Assembly (NCBI GenBank): GCA_027082895.1
Contig: JALWTJ010000008.1
Span: forward strand, 1-9,625
Direction of reading: 5' to 3'
DNA: 9,625 bases
Source of the DNA: Hyphomicrobiales bacterium
Lineage (GTDB): Bacteria > Pseudomonadota > Alphaproteobacteria > Rhizobiales > Devosiaceae
Shown here: positions 1 through 7,015 of the stretch, piece by piece
Position numbering within the stretch: position 1 is the first letter of the stretch
Layout: every line of letters starts with the position of its first letter
Made by a program: the position numbers and the translations under genes
The notes under the pieces: generated by a model
Database searches by the model: none
What the model was told of the DNA's origin: nothing
The model's input: only the letters and a program-made list of their open reading frames with translations

Positions 1-2479
1 TTTCCAGCTGGTTGTCCCAATCGCTGGCATTGATGCATACCGGACGCACCTCCACATCATGGTCCCGCGCATCGCGCACGATTTGCGCCGGTGCATAAAA
101 TCCCATGGGCTGGGAGTTGAGCAGCGCGCAGGCAAAAGCCGCCGGGTGATGCTTTTTCAACCATGCCGACGCATAGGCCAGAAGGGCAAAGCTGGCCGCA
201 TGGCTTTCGGGAAACCCATATTCCCCGAACCCCTCGATCTGGGAAAAACAGCGATCACAGAAATCCCGTTCATACCCCCGGGCCAGCATGCCCCTGACGA
301 ACGTGTCGCGAAAGGTCGAAATGGTACCCATGCGCTTGAAGGTAGCCAGGGACCGGCGCAGCCGGTCCGCTTCCTCGGGGGAAAATCCCGCCGCCACGAT
401 GGCAATCTGCATGGCCTGCTCCTGAAACAGGGGCACCCCCAGCGTCTTTCCCAGAACCTGCTCCAATTCGGCGGACGGATAGGAAACCCTTTCTTCCCCC
501 CGCCGCCGCCGGATATAGGGGTGCACCATGTCCCCCTGAATGGGGCCGGGGCGAATAATGGCCACTTCAATCACCAGATCATAAAATTCACGGGGTTTCA
601 TGCGGGGCAAGAAATTCATCTGCGCCCGGCTTTCCACCTGAAACACCCCCACCGCATCGGCCCGGCACAACATGTCATAGGTCTGCGGATCTTCCCGGGG
701 CAGGTTTTCCAGCGTCAATGACGGTCCCCCATGAAGCCGGATCAGCTCGAAACACTTGCGAATGCAGGTCAGCATGCCCAGGGACAGGATATCAATTTTC
801 AGAATGCCCAAAGCATCGATATCATCCTTGTCCCATTCAATGACGGTGCGATCCTGCATGGCCGCGTTCTCGATGGGACACAATTCGTCCAGCCGCCCCC
901 GCGTAATGACGAATCCCCCCACATGCTGGGACAGGTGCCGGGGAAAGCCGTTGATCTCCCGAATGAGTTCGAGGGTCTGCATCAGGCGGTGATCCTTCGG
1001 GTTCAATCCCATTTCCATCAGTTTTTCACGCGAAACCACCTTGGAAGACGAACCCCACATACGCCCGGAAAGAATGGCCAGCACATCCTGGCTCAGCCCC
1101 ATGACCTTGCCCACCTCGCCGATGGCCGAACGGCCGCGAAAATGAATGACCGTGGCGCAGATACCTGCCCGGTGCCGACCGTATTTTTCATAAATGTGCT
1201 GGATGACCTCTTCGCGCCGCTCGTGCTCGAAATCCACGTCGATATCCGGCGGTTCCCCCCGCGCTTCGGAAATGAACCTTTCGAACACCATGGAAATGGT
1301 ATCCGGCCCCACCTCGGTAATGCCCAGCGCATAACAGATCACCGAATTGGCCGCCGACCCGCGCCCCTGGCACAGGATACCCCGGGAACGGGCAAACCGG
1401 ACAATGTCATGCACGGTCAGGAAATAGGCGGCAAAACCCAGTTTGCGAATCAGGGACAGCTCCTTGTCCGCCTTTGCCCGTATGTCGGCGGGCACCCCGG
1501 TGGCAAAACGCCGTTTCAGTCCGGCCTCGCTCAGACGTTCCAGCCGGGCCTGCGGCGTCTCCCCGTCACTGATCTCATCCGGATATTCATAGGAAAGCTC
1601 ATCAAGGGAAAAGGTGCAGCGATTGGCAATATCAATGGTCCGGCGCAGGGCGGCAGGGTAAAGAGCGAACATGCGTCCCATGTCCGAAATGCCCTTCAGC
1701 CGCCGTTCCCCGTTGGCCAGGGCCCGGGTGCCAATATCATCTATCCGTATGCCGGTCCGGATACAGGTCAGCACATCCGCCAGCCGCCGCCGCCCGCTGC
1801 GGTGCATCAGCACATCCCCCACCGCCACCATGGGCAATGCCAATTTGCGAGCCAGCCGGGCCCGCTTCCGGAACCGGAGCTGGTCCTTTCCGTCATAGCA
1901 GGGCGCTGCCCCCAGAAACACATGCCCCGGAAAGCGACGCCCCATCTGCTCCAGATGCCGGCAAATGACGGGCGGACAATCCACCCGGGGACCTATCAGC
2001 CCGATGAGAATCAGCCCCTCCCCATAGGCATGAACATCTGCCTGCGTCAGATGGCAGCCCCCTTTTTCCGCCCGCCGCTTGCCCCGGGTCAGCAAACGGG
2101 ACAGCCGGGCATAGGCCGCACGATCCCGGGGCAATGCCACCCATTCCACATCACTGTCCGCCAGCACCAGCCGTGCACCCACCAGCACACGGGGCAGGGC
2201 CTGCAGACGCTCTGCTGCCTGCTCCGGCAATTGTTCAGCAGAACCGGATGCCGTCACCTCCTCCCGGATACGCCGCTTGAGTTCCTGCAAGGCGGAATGG
2301 GCCCGCACCACCCCTGCAAGGGAATTCCTGTCCACTATGGCAATGGCCTTCAAGCCAAGCTGTGCCGCCCGGACCACCAGTTCCTCAGGATGGGATGCCC
2401 CCCGCAAAAAGGTAAAATTGGACATGACACACAATTCGGCATACGAACCGGCCGGTTCACATAACTGAAGAGTGCTCAC
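1..2479 (-). CDS. dnaE2: Error-prone DNA polymerase DnaE2 (ImuC), C-terminus outside window
   Basis: DnaE2 is the C-family translesion polymerase of the damage-inducible mutasome and works with ImuA and ImuB at the beta clamp. The frame is open without a stop from the GTG at 2479 to the window edge, giving 826 codons; the family is usually a little over 1000 residues, so the C-terminal part lies outside. The N-terminal PHP domain begins with YAEL (13-16) and FLRGASHPEEL (24-34), and has DRNSLAGVVRAH (50-61), all typical of DnaE2. The polymerase palm shows PDID with D412 and D414, and the third catalytic Asp is D563 in KIDILSLGML. The fingers motif GVFQVESRAQM and the stretch IRPGPIQGDMVHPY are intact, and so is GFPESHAASFALLAY near the window edge. 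The GTG start is supported by a strong AGGAG seven bases upstream (2487-2491) and by overlap with the imuB stop (GTGA). A replicative DnaE1 is unlikely given the imuAB neighbours. The protein looks catalytically intact. Confidence 0.96.
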   Translation of the reverse strand, partial: MSTLQLCEPAGSYAELCVMSNFTFLRGASHPEELVVRAAQLGLKAIAIVDRNSLAGVVRAHSALQELKRRIREEVTASGSAEQLPEQAAERLQALPRVLVGARLVLADSDVEWVALPRDRAAYARLSRLLTRGKRRAEKGGCHLTQADVHAYGEGLILIGLIGPRVDCPPVICRHLEQMGRRFPGHVFLGAAPCYDGKDQLRFRKRARLARKLALPMVAVGDVLMHRSGRRRLADVLTCIRTGIRIDDIGTRALANGERRLKGISDMGRMFALYPAALRRTIDIANRCTFSLDELSYEYPDEISDGETPQARLERLSEAGLKRRFATGVPADIRAKADKELSLIRKLGFAAYFLTVHDIVRFARSRGILCQGRGSAANSVICYALGITEVGPDTISMVFERFISEARGEPPDIDVDFEHERREEVIQHIYEKYGRHRAGICATVIHFRGRSAIGEVGKVMGLSQDVLAILSGRMWGSSSKVVSREKLMEMGLNPKDHRLMQTLELIREINGFPRHLSQHVGGFVITRGRLDELCPIENAAMQDRTVIEWDKDDIDALGILKIDILSLGMLTCIRKCFELIRLHGGPSLTLENLPREDPQTYDMLCRADAVGVFQVESRAQMNFLPRMKPREFYDLVIEVAIIRPGPIQGDMVHPYIRRRRGEERVSYPSAELEQVLGKTLGVPLFQEQAMQIAIVAAGFSPEEADRLRRSLATFKRMGTISTFRDTFVRGMLARGYERDFCDRCFSQIEGFGEYGFPESHAASFALLAYASAWLKKHHPAAFACALLNSQPMGFYAPAQIVRDARDHDVEVRPVCINASDWDNQLE

Positions 2480-3948
2480 GCAAATTCTCCTGTCACGAAC
2501 CATGCCGGTTCCCGCGGCGTATGAAACAGCCACAGGCGCCGCCCCTGCCGGGTCTGCACGAACCAGTAATCGCGCATGCCCGAACGCCAGCCCGGATCAT
2601 CCAGCCACCATTCAGCCAGAATCCGCTCTGGTCCCTGTGCCCGCACCGTGGCCATGCGCATGCCCCGCCAGGTGAAGAAGCGCGGAACATCCCTGCCGCC
2701 TGCAGCCAGGGGTTCGGGTGCAAACATGATCAGGGGCCGCAAATGGCCACGGGTCCAGTCCGAAGCCGGTGCACTGAAAGCGGCAGCAGAAACGATGAAA
2801 CTCTTTTCCGGAATATGGCTCTGGGCCGGCAGGTAGCGGCGCACATTCTCGAAACCGACCCGGTTGCCGATACGGGAAATCAGATCGGCCAGATCATCCC
2901 TTTCACGCCCCTCCCCATGAGTCAGTTGCCGCAAGGGCAGGGACGTCACGTCCAGGGCCTCCAGCGTCAGCCGGTCAATGCCGAAGCCTGCTTCCATGTG
3001 CCGGATATCCCTTTCAAACAGGCGACCTATCCGCTCCCTGCTGCGCATGGGACGGGCAAGACCGATGGTAACAACCACGTCTCCCCGATCCACCCGTCGC
3101 GCCGTCAGGCGCATCCGGCGCGCGCCCTGTTGCGCCTTTTCCAGCGACCGGCACACCCGCTCCAGCAGCCGATCCAATATGCATTCTATGTCCCGGACAA
3201 GACCAACAGGTTCGGCAAGATTCATGCTGGCCCCGTAAACGGGCTGTGGTTTTTCCGGCACGATCAACTCCTGCAAGTCCCCTCGGGCGCGGTCCAGTTG
3301 CACGAGCAATTGCCTTCCGAAACGGCGAAGCAGCCCCTCCCGCTCCATTGCCGCAAGCTGGCCAATCCTGGTAATGCCCAGCCGCTGCAGGGAAATGCAG
3401 GTTTTTTCCTCCAGCCCAAGGGCCCGCACCGGCAAGGGATCCAACATGGCCATGGCCATGCCCGGGGGAGCCATGTCCTGTCCGCTGCCAAAACGGGCCA
3501 GGGCCCGCGCCGCCACCGGCGTATCCGCCACCCCCGCCCGTGCCGTCAATCCGCTGCGCGCCAGCCGGCCCAGCAGATCCGACAGCAAAGCTTCTTCGCC
3601 ACCGAACAGATGAGCCGCCCCACTGATATCAAGCAGCAATTGGTGATCCTTCTCCATGCTGACAACAGGGCTGTAACGTTGCGCCCAGCGGGCCAGGGCC
3701 CGAAGAAAGGAAAAATCCCGGGACAGGTCGGCCGGAATGCTTTTCAGGTCCGGACACAGGGCCCGTGCATCCGCCAGGCTCATCCCCCGGCTCAGACCCG
3801 CCGCCTCTGCCGTCTCGTTCAGACAATGAAGGCGCCAGGCATTGCCCTGCAACCGCACCACCACGAACACCCCCTCATACGGATGAATCCGGAGCAGCCG
3901 CTGGCTGGGCAGCCTGTTCAACCAGAGTGAGATGATTCGTCGTGCCAC
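2476..3948 (-). CDS. imuB: ImuB, Y-family polymerase-like mutasome hub protein
   Basis: ImuB (490 aa) is a Y-family polymerase relative without polymerase activity. In the known system it binds the beta clamp, ImuA and DnaE2 and so brings the error-prone polymerase to stalled forks. The N-terminus RRIISLWLNRLPSQRL (3-18) replaces the catalytic Asp region of active Y-family enzymes. LLLDISGAAHLFGGEE (104-119) sits where active enzymes have the SIDE-type catalytic pair, and the Glu is absent. A helix-hairpin-helix-like stretch, LQRLGITRIGQLAAM, lies at 187-201. The family C-terminus follows, with FTWRGMRMATVRAQGPERI (425-443), EWW and RDYWFVQTRQGRRLWLFH (459-476). The start is GTG: an in-frame TGA at 3970-3972 leaves no other candidate before the conserved N-terminus, and a modest CAGGG lies upstream. 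The gene overlaps imuA by 74 bases. The expected clamp-binding motif is degenerate (QLTHG, 341-345). Confidence 0.95.
   Translation of the reverse strand: MARRIISLWLNRLPSQRLLRIHPYEGVFVVVRLQGNAWRLHCLNETAEAAGLSRGMSLADARALCPDLKSIPADLSRDFSFLRALARWAQRYSPVVSMEKDHQLLLDISGAAHLFGGEEALLSDLLGRLARSGLTARAGVADTPVAARALARFGSGQDMAPPGMAMAMLDPLPVRALGLEEKTCISLQRLGITRIGQLAAMEREGLLRRFGRQLLVQLDRARGDLQELIVPEKPQPVYGASMNLAEPVGLVRDIECILDRLLERVCRSLEKAQQGARRMRLTARRVDRGDVVVTIGLARPMRSRERIGRLFERDIRHMEAGFGIDRLTLEALDVTSLPLRQLTHGEGRERDDLADLISRIGNRVGFENVRRYLPAQSHIPEKSFIVSAAAFSAPASDWTRGHLRPLIMFAPEPLAAGGRDVPRFFTWRGMRMATVRAQGPERILAEWWLDDPGWRSGMRDYWFVQTRQGRRLWLFHTPREPAWFVTGEFA
2487..2491 (-). promoter_or_regulatory. Shine-Dalgarno of dnaE2 inside imuB
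   Basis: AGGAG on the minus strand, seven bases before the GTG start of dnaE2, lies in the last codons of imuB. It fixes the dnaE2 start at 2479. It implies reinitiation by ribosomes finishing imuB as well as direct entry. It is the best ribosome site in the operon. Confidence 0.75.
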
Positions 3949-4567
3949 ACCGATACCCTGTCCAGCATTTCAATGTTCCTGATTTGTTCTTTATACATTG
4001 CCACGCAAACGGAGTCGAATCGGAAACGATGCCCCTCTTCTCCTGCCCATGGGAAATGCCTTCATGGCCATCCCCGCACAGGGGCGTACAAAGCCAGCGG
4101 CTTTCCGCGCTTGGGCTTCCCTTGTCCCGGTCCACAAGAAATATGCCCAGGGTCTGCCCGGCCTCCGCCGCCAGCTGCAACCGCCGCCCAGCCGTCAGAC
4201 CAACCGGTTCGTGGACCTGGGCCACCACCACCGAAACCGCCCCGGAGCGCAATCCTTCCTCCCCGATCCAGAGAAGTTCCCGGTTGCAACGGGCAAAGGC
4301 AAAGACGAACCGCCCCGGATCACAACAGGAAACCAGCCCCCCCGGAAAGATCCGTTCTCTCTCCCGTTGCAGGCTGATCCACAGGACCGGCCCCTCCTGA
4401 CGGGCACACATGCGGGCCGCAAAGAAGAAACGCCCCGCCCCGCACGCCTCATGAACCCGGCCCCTTTTCAGAACCGGTCCAAAACCGGACATCTCGCCCG
4501 ACGACAGTTCACGGAATTTTGCATCCGCAGCGACAGAATGAAGTTGATGAGAAGCTTGCATATTCAT
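3875..4567 (-). CDS. imuA: ImuA, RecA-like accessory protein of the mutasome
   Basis: ImuA (230 aa) is the first gene of the imuA-imuB-dnaE2 operon. The family is a diverged RecA-fold protein that binds ImuB and is needed for induced mutagenesis. Recognisable pieces are GRVHEACG (36-43), the strand VLWISLQRE (61-69), LLWIGEEGLRSGAVSVVVAQV (98-118, helix and strand), LTAGRRLQLAAEAG (124-137) and the ending WQCIKNKSGTLKCW (189-202). There is no Walker A P-loop, which is normal for ImuA and separates it from true RecA. The last 25 or so residues lie in the overlap with imuB, are Ala/Pro-rich and match nothing I know in the family, so this tail is probably a by-product of the overlap. The start could be Met1 or Met3; no strong ribosome site precedes either. 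A cell-division inhibitor SulA-like origin is sometimes annotated for this family, but the operon context settles ImuA. Confidence 0.9.
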   Translation of the reverse strand: MNMQASHQLHSVAADAKFRELSSGEMSGFGPVLKRGRVHEACGAGRFFFAARMCARQEGPVLWISLQRERERIFPGGLVSCCDPGRFVFAFARCNRELLWIGEEGLRSGAVSVVVAQVHEPVGLTAGRRLQLAAEAGQTLGIFLVDRDKGSPSAESRWLCTPLCGDGHEGISHGQEKRGIVSDSTPFAWQCIKNKSGTLKCWTGYRCGTTNHLTLVEQAAQPAAAPDSSV

Positions 4568-4572
4568 GCTTT

Positions 4573-4588
4573 GTTCTTATCATCGTTA
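4573..4588 (+). promoter_or_regulatory. Degenerate LexA-like half-sites upstream of imuA (weak)
   Basis: Five bases before the imuA start codon lies GTTC, eight bases, then GTTA. Alphaproteobacterial LexA boxes are direct repeats GTTC-N7-GTTC, so both the spacing and one base are off. It is listed because imuA-imuB-dnaE2 operons in this class are normally under LexA and nothing better was seen in 4568-4771. The call is tentative. Confidence 0.2.
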
Positions 4589-4627
4589 CAGACATTTTTG
4601 GAGTCCGTTTGCAGGTGAAATTTTCGC

Positions 4628-4662
4628 GATGCCTGTCATCCGCCAGGCCTGAAACAGGCATC
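4628..4662. repeat. Perfect 9-bp inverted repeat between imuA and tRNA-Gly
   Basis: GATGCCTGT (4628-4636) and ACAGGCATC (4654-4662) are perfect inverted copies around a 17-base spacer. The spacer contains the palindrome CAGGCCTG (4644-4651), whose halves can pair with either arm, so two competing hairpins are possible. In the minus direction it follows tRNA-Gly and precedes imuA by about 60 bases. What follows on the minus strand (GCGAAAATTTC) is only a poor U-tract, so it is not a clean terminator. It could be a terminator remnant, an operator or an attenuator; the sequence does not decide. Confidence 0.55.
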
Positions 4663-4760
4663 AGCGCGCCAAAAACGAAAAAGCTGATACAAAACCACCG
4701 GCATCGGATCGCGCACAACCGATCCATTCCCGAACAGGCATACCCGTCACAAAACAGATG

Positions 4761-4771
4761 AAAAGAAAAAA
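4761..4771 (-). terminator. U-rich trailer directly after tRNA-Gly
   Basis: On the minus strand the tRNA CCA end is followed at once by TTTTTTCTTTT. No separate hairpin precedes it, but the GC-rich tRNA acceptor stem could help the polymerase stop. It may equally be only a processing trailer. If it ends transcription, the imu operon needs its own promoter in 4568-4760. Confidence 0.35.
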
Positions 4772-4846
<75 letters not shown>

Positions 4847-5114
4847 ACTCCACGATCGGCAAACTGCCAGAACCCCGCTACCTCTTTCCGGAACGATCAT
4901 GCAAGGACAATCATCCAAAACGGAACAGCAAGCTTGGCAATGGCCCGTCGGGCGCTTATATGCCCAATGGAACTTTCAAATGCAACCATAAACTGTCGGA
5001 AATCTCAAACGGGAAAACCATCCTTAATTCCGCCGGTCTTTTTTGCCACAACAAAATCAGGACATCGGGCCTTTCCGCCTCTCTGCCCCTGAACACCCGC
5101 CAAAGGTATCACGC
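4847..5114. promoter_or_regulatory. Divergent promoter region between tRNA-Gly and the cnoX operon
   Basis: This 268-base region separates the tRNA (leftward) from the thioredoxin operon (rightward). Plus strand: TTGGCA (4934-4939), 17 bases, TATATG (4957-4962) gives a sigma70-type promoter with a predicted start near 4969 and a leader of about 146 bases. Minus strand: TTGCAT (4985-4980), 18 bases, TATAAG (4961-4956) would share the same -10 segment and give a tRNA leader of about 100 bases. The plus-strand promoter is the better match. Short dyads sit in it: GCCCG-T-CGGGC (4943-4953) in the spacer, and GGGC/GCCC (4950-4953, 4962-4965) around the -10. The rest of the region holds no credible gene. 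Confidence 0.4.
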
Positions 5115-6074
5115 ATGAACCAGATCATTTCCAACACTTCCGCCCCGGCTGCCAACGGCGCAGCACCGGCAGGCACCGATTCCGCCCTGGTAAAGGAATC
5201 CTCAACCGCAACCTTCCAGACCGATGTTCTGGATGCCTCAGCCAAAACCCCCATACTGGTGGATTTCTGGGCACCCTGGTGCGGCCCCTGCCGCCAGCTT
5301 GGCCCTGCCCTTGAAAAGGTGGTCACCGAATTTGGCGGTGCCGTGAAACTGGTCAAGATCAACATTGACGAAAATCAGGCCCTTGCCGGCCAGATGCGCA
5401 TCCAGTCCATTCCCGCGGTTTTTGCCATTCACCAGGGACAGCCCGTTGACGGATTCATGGGCGCCCTGCCGGAAAGCGAACTGCGCAACTTCGTCAGGAA
5501 ACTGCTGGAAAAGACCGGTGCCTCCGCTCCCCAGGACGACATGATGGCACAAATCGACAAGGCTCTGGACAATGCCGAACAGGCTCTTGCCAACGGTGAA
5601 ACGGAACAGGCTCTGCATGTTTTCGGCATCGTTCTGGAACAGTTGCCCCAGAATGTGCGCGCCCTGAGCGGGCTCGCCCAGGCCTTCATAAGAAACGGAG
5701 CGCTGGACCAGGCCACCCAGACCCTTGAACTGGTTGCAGATGCGGACAAGCAGTCCGATCATTACCGCACGGCAAAGGCGGCACTGGAACTGGCCGCCCA
5801 GGCGCAAGGACTGGAAGGGGAAGAAGAATTGCTGGCTCGCGTCGCCGCCGACCCCATGGATCATCAGGCCCGCGTGGATCTGGCCATCCTTTACAATGCC
5901 AACGCGGAAACGGAAAAAGCCATCGAACAGCTGATCCAGAGCATCAAGCTCGACCGGGACTGGAACGAGCAGGCCGCCAAGGGGAAACTGCTTGAATTCT
6001 TTGAATCCTGGGGCAATTCCGACCCGGCAACCATCGCCGGACGCAAACAGCTCTCCCGGGTCCTGTTCTCATGA
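5115..6074 (+). CDS. cnoX: Thioredoxin-domain/TPR protein, CnoX (YbbN) family
   Basis: This 319-residue cytoplasmic protein joins a thioredoxin domain (about 30-135) to a C-terminal TPR-like helical region (about 140-319). That is the CnoX/YbbN layout, a chaperedoxin that protects substrates from oxidation and aggregation and hands them to refolding chaperones. The active site is WCGPC (55-59), with FWAPWCGPCRQLGP around it and the cis-proline in SIP (98-100). Both cysteines are present, unlike the E. coli protein, so it should have real thiol-disulfide activity; alphaproteobacterial CnoX is known to be redox active. The TPR part shows LANGETEQALHVFGIVLEQLPQN (158-180) and ETEKAIEQLIQSIKLD (265-280). 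An ATG at 5115 with AAAGG upstream is preferred over the in-frame TTG at 5043, because the added residues would look like leader. The first 30 residues are Ala/Ser/Pro-rich and probably disordered. It heads a three-gene operon, and its stop overlaps the next start (ATGA). Confidence 0.9.
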   Translation: MNQIISNTSAPAANGAAPAGTDSALVKESSTATFQTDVLDASAKTPILVDFWAPWCGPCRQLGPALEKVVTEFGGAVKLVKINIDENQALAGQMRIQSIPAVFAIHQGQPVDGFMGALPESELRNFVRKLLEKTGASAPQDDMMAQIDKALDNAEQALANGETEQALHVFGIVLEQLPQNVRALSGLAQAFIRNGALDQATQTLELVADADKQSDHYRTAKAALELAAQAQGLEGEEELLARVAADPMDHQARVDLAILYNANAETEKAIEQLIQSIKLDRDWNEQAAKGKLLEFFESWGNSDPATIAGRKQLSRVLFS

Positions 6075-6739
6075 CACGCCGCCCCCGCTCCATGGACCAG
6101 ATCGGTCCCCTGGTGCCCCTGCTCCCCCTGTCCGGGGCACTCCTGCTGCCCCAGACCCAGCGCCCGCTCAACATTTTCGAGCCCCGCTATATTCGCCTCA
6201 TTGACGATCTGCTGGCCCAGGACCGGCTGGTGGGCATCATCCAGCCCCGCAGCGAAGAGGAAGAATCCCCCAAGGAAAGGGATGCCCCCCTGAACGACGT
6301 GGGATGCGTGGGCTATCTCAAGGCCTTTGAAGAACAGGACGATGAAAACTACCTAATCGTGCTGGAGGGCCTGTGCCGCTTCCAGATCACGGCCGAGGCA
6401 GATGTAACGACCCCCTACCGGCAGGCCGAAATCGACCTGACCCCCTATGCGACCGACTTCGACCCCACCGCAGGGGAAGAACAGGTGAATCGCCAGCAGT
6501 TTCTGGACCTGATGCGCTCCTATTCCGAGTTCGCAAATTTCGAATTTGACTGGGAAGGGATCCGTAACATCAAGACCACGCAGCTGGTCAACATGTGCTG
6601 CGTCCTCTCCCCCTATGGCCCTTCGGAAAAACAGGCACTGCTGGAAGCCGAGGACCTGAACACGCGGGCCCAGACCCTGATTGCCCTTGCCGAAATGGAA
6701 ATGGCCGCGGCCAGCGGGTCCGGTTCGACCCTGCAATGA
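6071..6739 (+). CDS. Stand-alone LON N-terminal substrate-binding domain protein
   Basis: The 222-residue product corresponds to the N-terminal substrate-binding domain of Lon protease only; the AAA+ and serine protease domains are absent, as is usual for this small family. Recognisable are LVPLLPLSGALLLPQTQRPLN (14-34), FEPRYIRLIDDLL (36-48), VGIIQPR (54-60), GCVGYLKAFEEQDDENYLIVLEGLCRF (78-104, the central beta region) and the C-terminal helical part. The biochemical role of such proteins is not settled; substrate recognition for proteolysis or chaperoning is inferred from the domain. It starts in the ATGA overlap with cnoX and has no good ribosome site of its own, so it depends on coupling. 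The same ATGA arrangement links it to the next gene. The pairing with a CnoX-like gene is frequent in Alphaproteobacteria, by my recollection of the family. Confidence 0.88.
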   Translation: MTRRPRSMDQIGPLVPLLPLSGALLLPQTQRPLNIFEPRYIRLIDDLLAQDRLVGIIQPRSEEEESPKERDAPLNDVGCVGYLKAFEEQDDENYLIVLEGLCRFQITAEADVTTPYRQAEIDLTPYATDFDPTAGEEQVNRQQFLDLMRSYSEFANFEFDWEGIRNIKTTQLVNMCCVLSPYGPSEKQALLEAEDLNTRAQTLIALAEMEMAAASGSGSTLQ

Positions 6740-6978
6740 GCACCCGCTATATCGAGTCCGAACGGTACCGCCTCGATCCGCTGGCGCTGGAAATGCTCGT
6801 CTGCCCCATGACCAAGACCCGGCTCAGCCTGAATGCCGACCATACCGAACTGATTTCCCCCGCCGCCCGGCTTGCCTTTCCCATCCGCAAAGGGGTACCG
6901 CTTCTGTATATCGAGGAAGCCCGGCAGCTGGATGACGCGGAACTGGAAAAGCTGAAACAGCGTGACAGGAACCGCTGA
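6736..6978 (+). CDS. Trm112/UPF0434 family small protein
   Basis: This 80-residue protein matches the Trm112-like UPF0434 (YcaR) family. LDPLALEMLVCPMTKTRL (13-30), ELISPAARLAFPIRKGVPLL (38-57) and IEEAR (59-63) are the characteristic pieces. In other organisms Trm112 proteins activate and stabilise methyltransferases that act on tRNA, rRNA or release factors; the bacterial partner here is unknown. Only one Cys (C23) remains of the zinc-binding set of eukaryotic Trm112, which is normal in bacterial relatives, so zinc binding is unlikely. The ATG at 6736 overlaps the preceding stop; the in-frame stretch upstream lies within the LON gene and is not used. Ending at 6978, it closes the operon 37 bases from the end of the convergent hydroxylase gene. 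Confidence 0.9.
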   Translation: MSTRYIESERYRLDPLALEMLVCPMTKTRLSLNADHTELISPAARLAFPIRKGVPLLYIEEARQLDDAELEKLKQRDRNR

Positions 6979-7015
6979 TCCCGCAAAATCCGGTCCCCGA
7001 AGGTTCCCGCCCTTT

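Noticed and set aside
731..2464. A 577-codon open frame on the plus strand
   Set aside because: It is the codon-aligned antisense of dnaE2. It stays open because dnaE2 largely avoids TTA, CTA and TCA codons. The protein has a biased His/Pro/Gln composition and no recognisable domain.
2521..3930. A 469-codon open frame on the plus strand
   Set aside because: It is the codon-aligned antisense of imuB, open for the same codon-usage reason; imuB itself has full family motifs.
4006..4022. GAGTCGAATC inside imuA resembles the tRNA-Gly T-arm, suggesting an attachment-site copy
   Set aside because: The match is about ten bases with one missing base, there is no integrase, and the imu genes match the rest of the window in style. 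Chance is the simpler explanation.
5043..5114. TTG at 5043 as an upstream start for the CnoX-like gene
   Set aside because: The ATG at 5115 has a ribosome site at a suitable distance, and the extra 24 residues show no conserved thioredoxin-family features.
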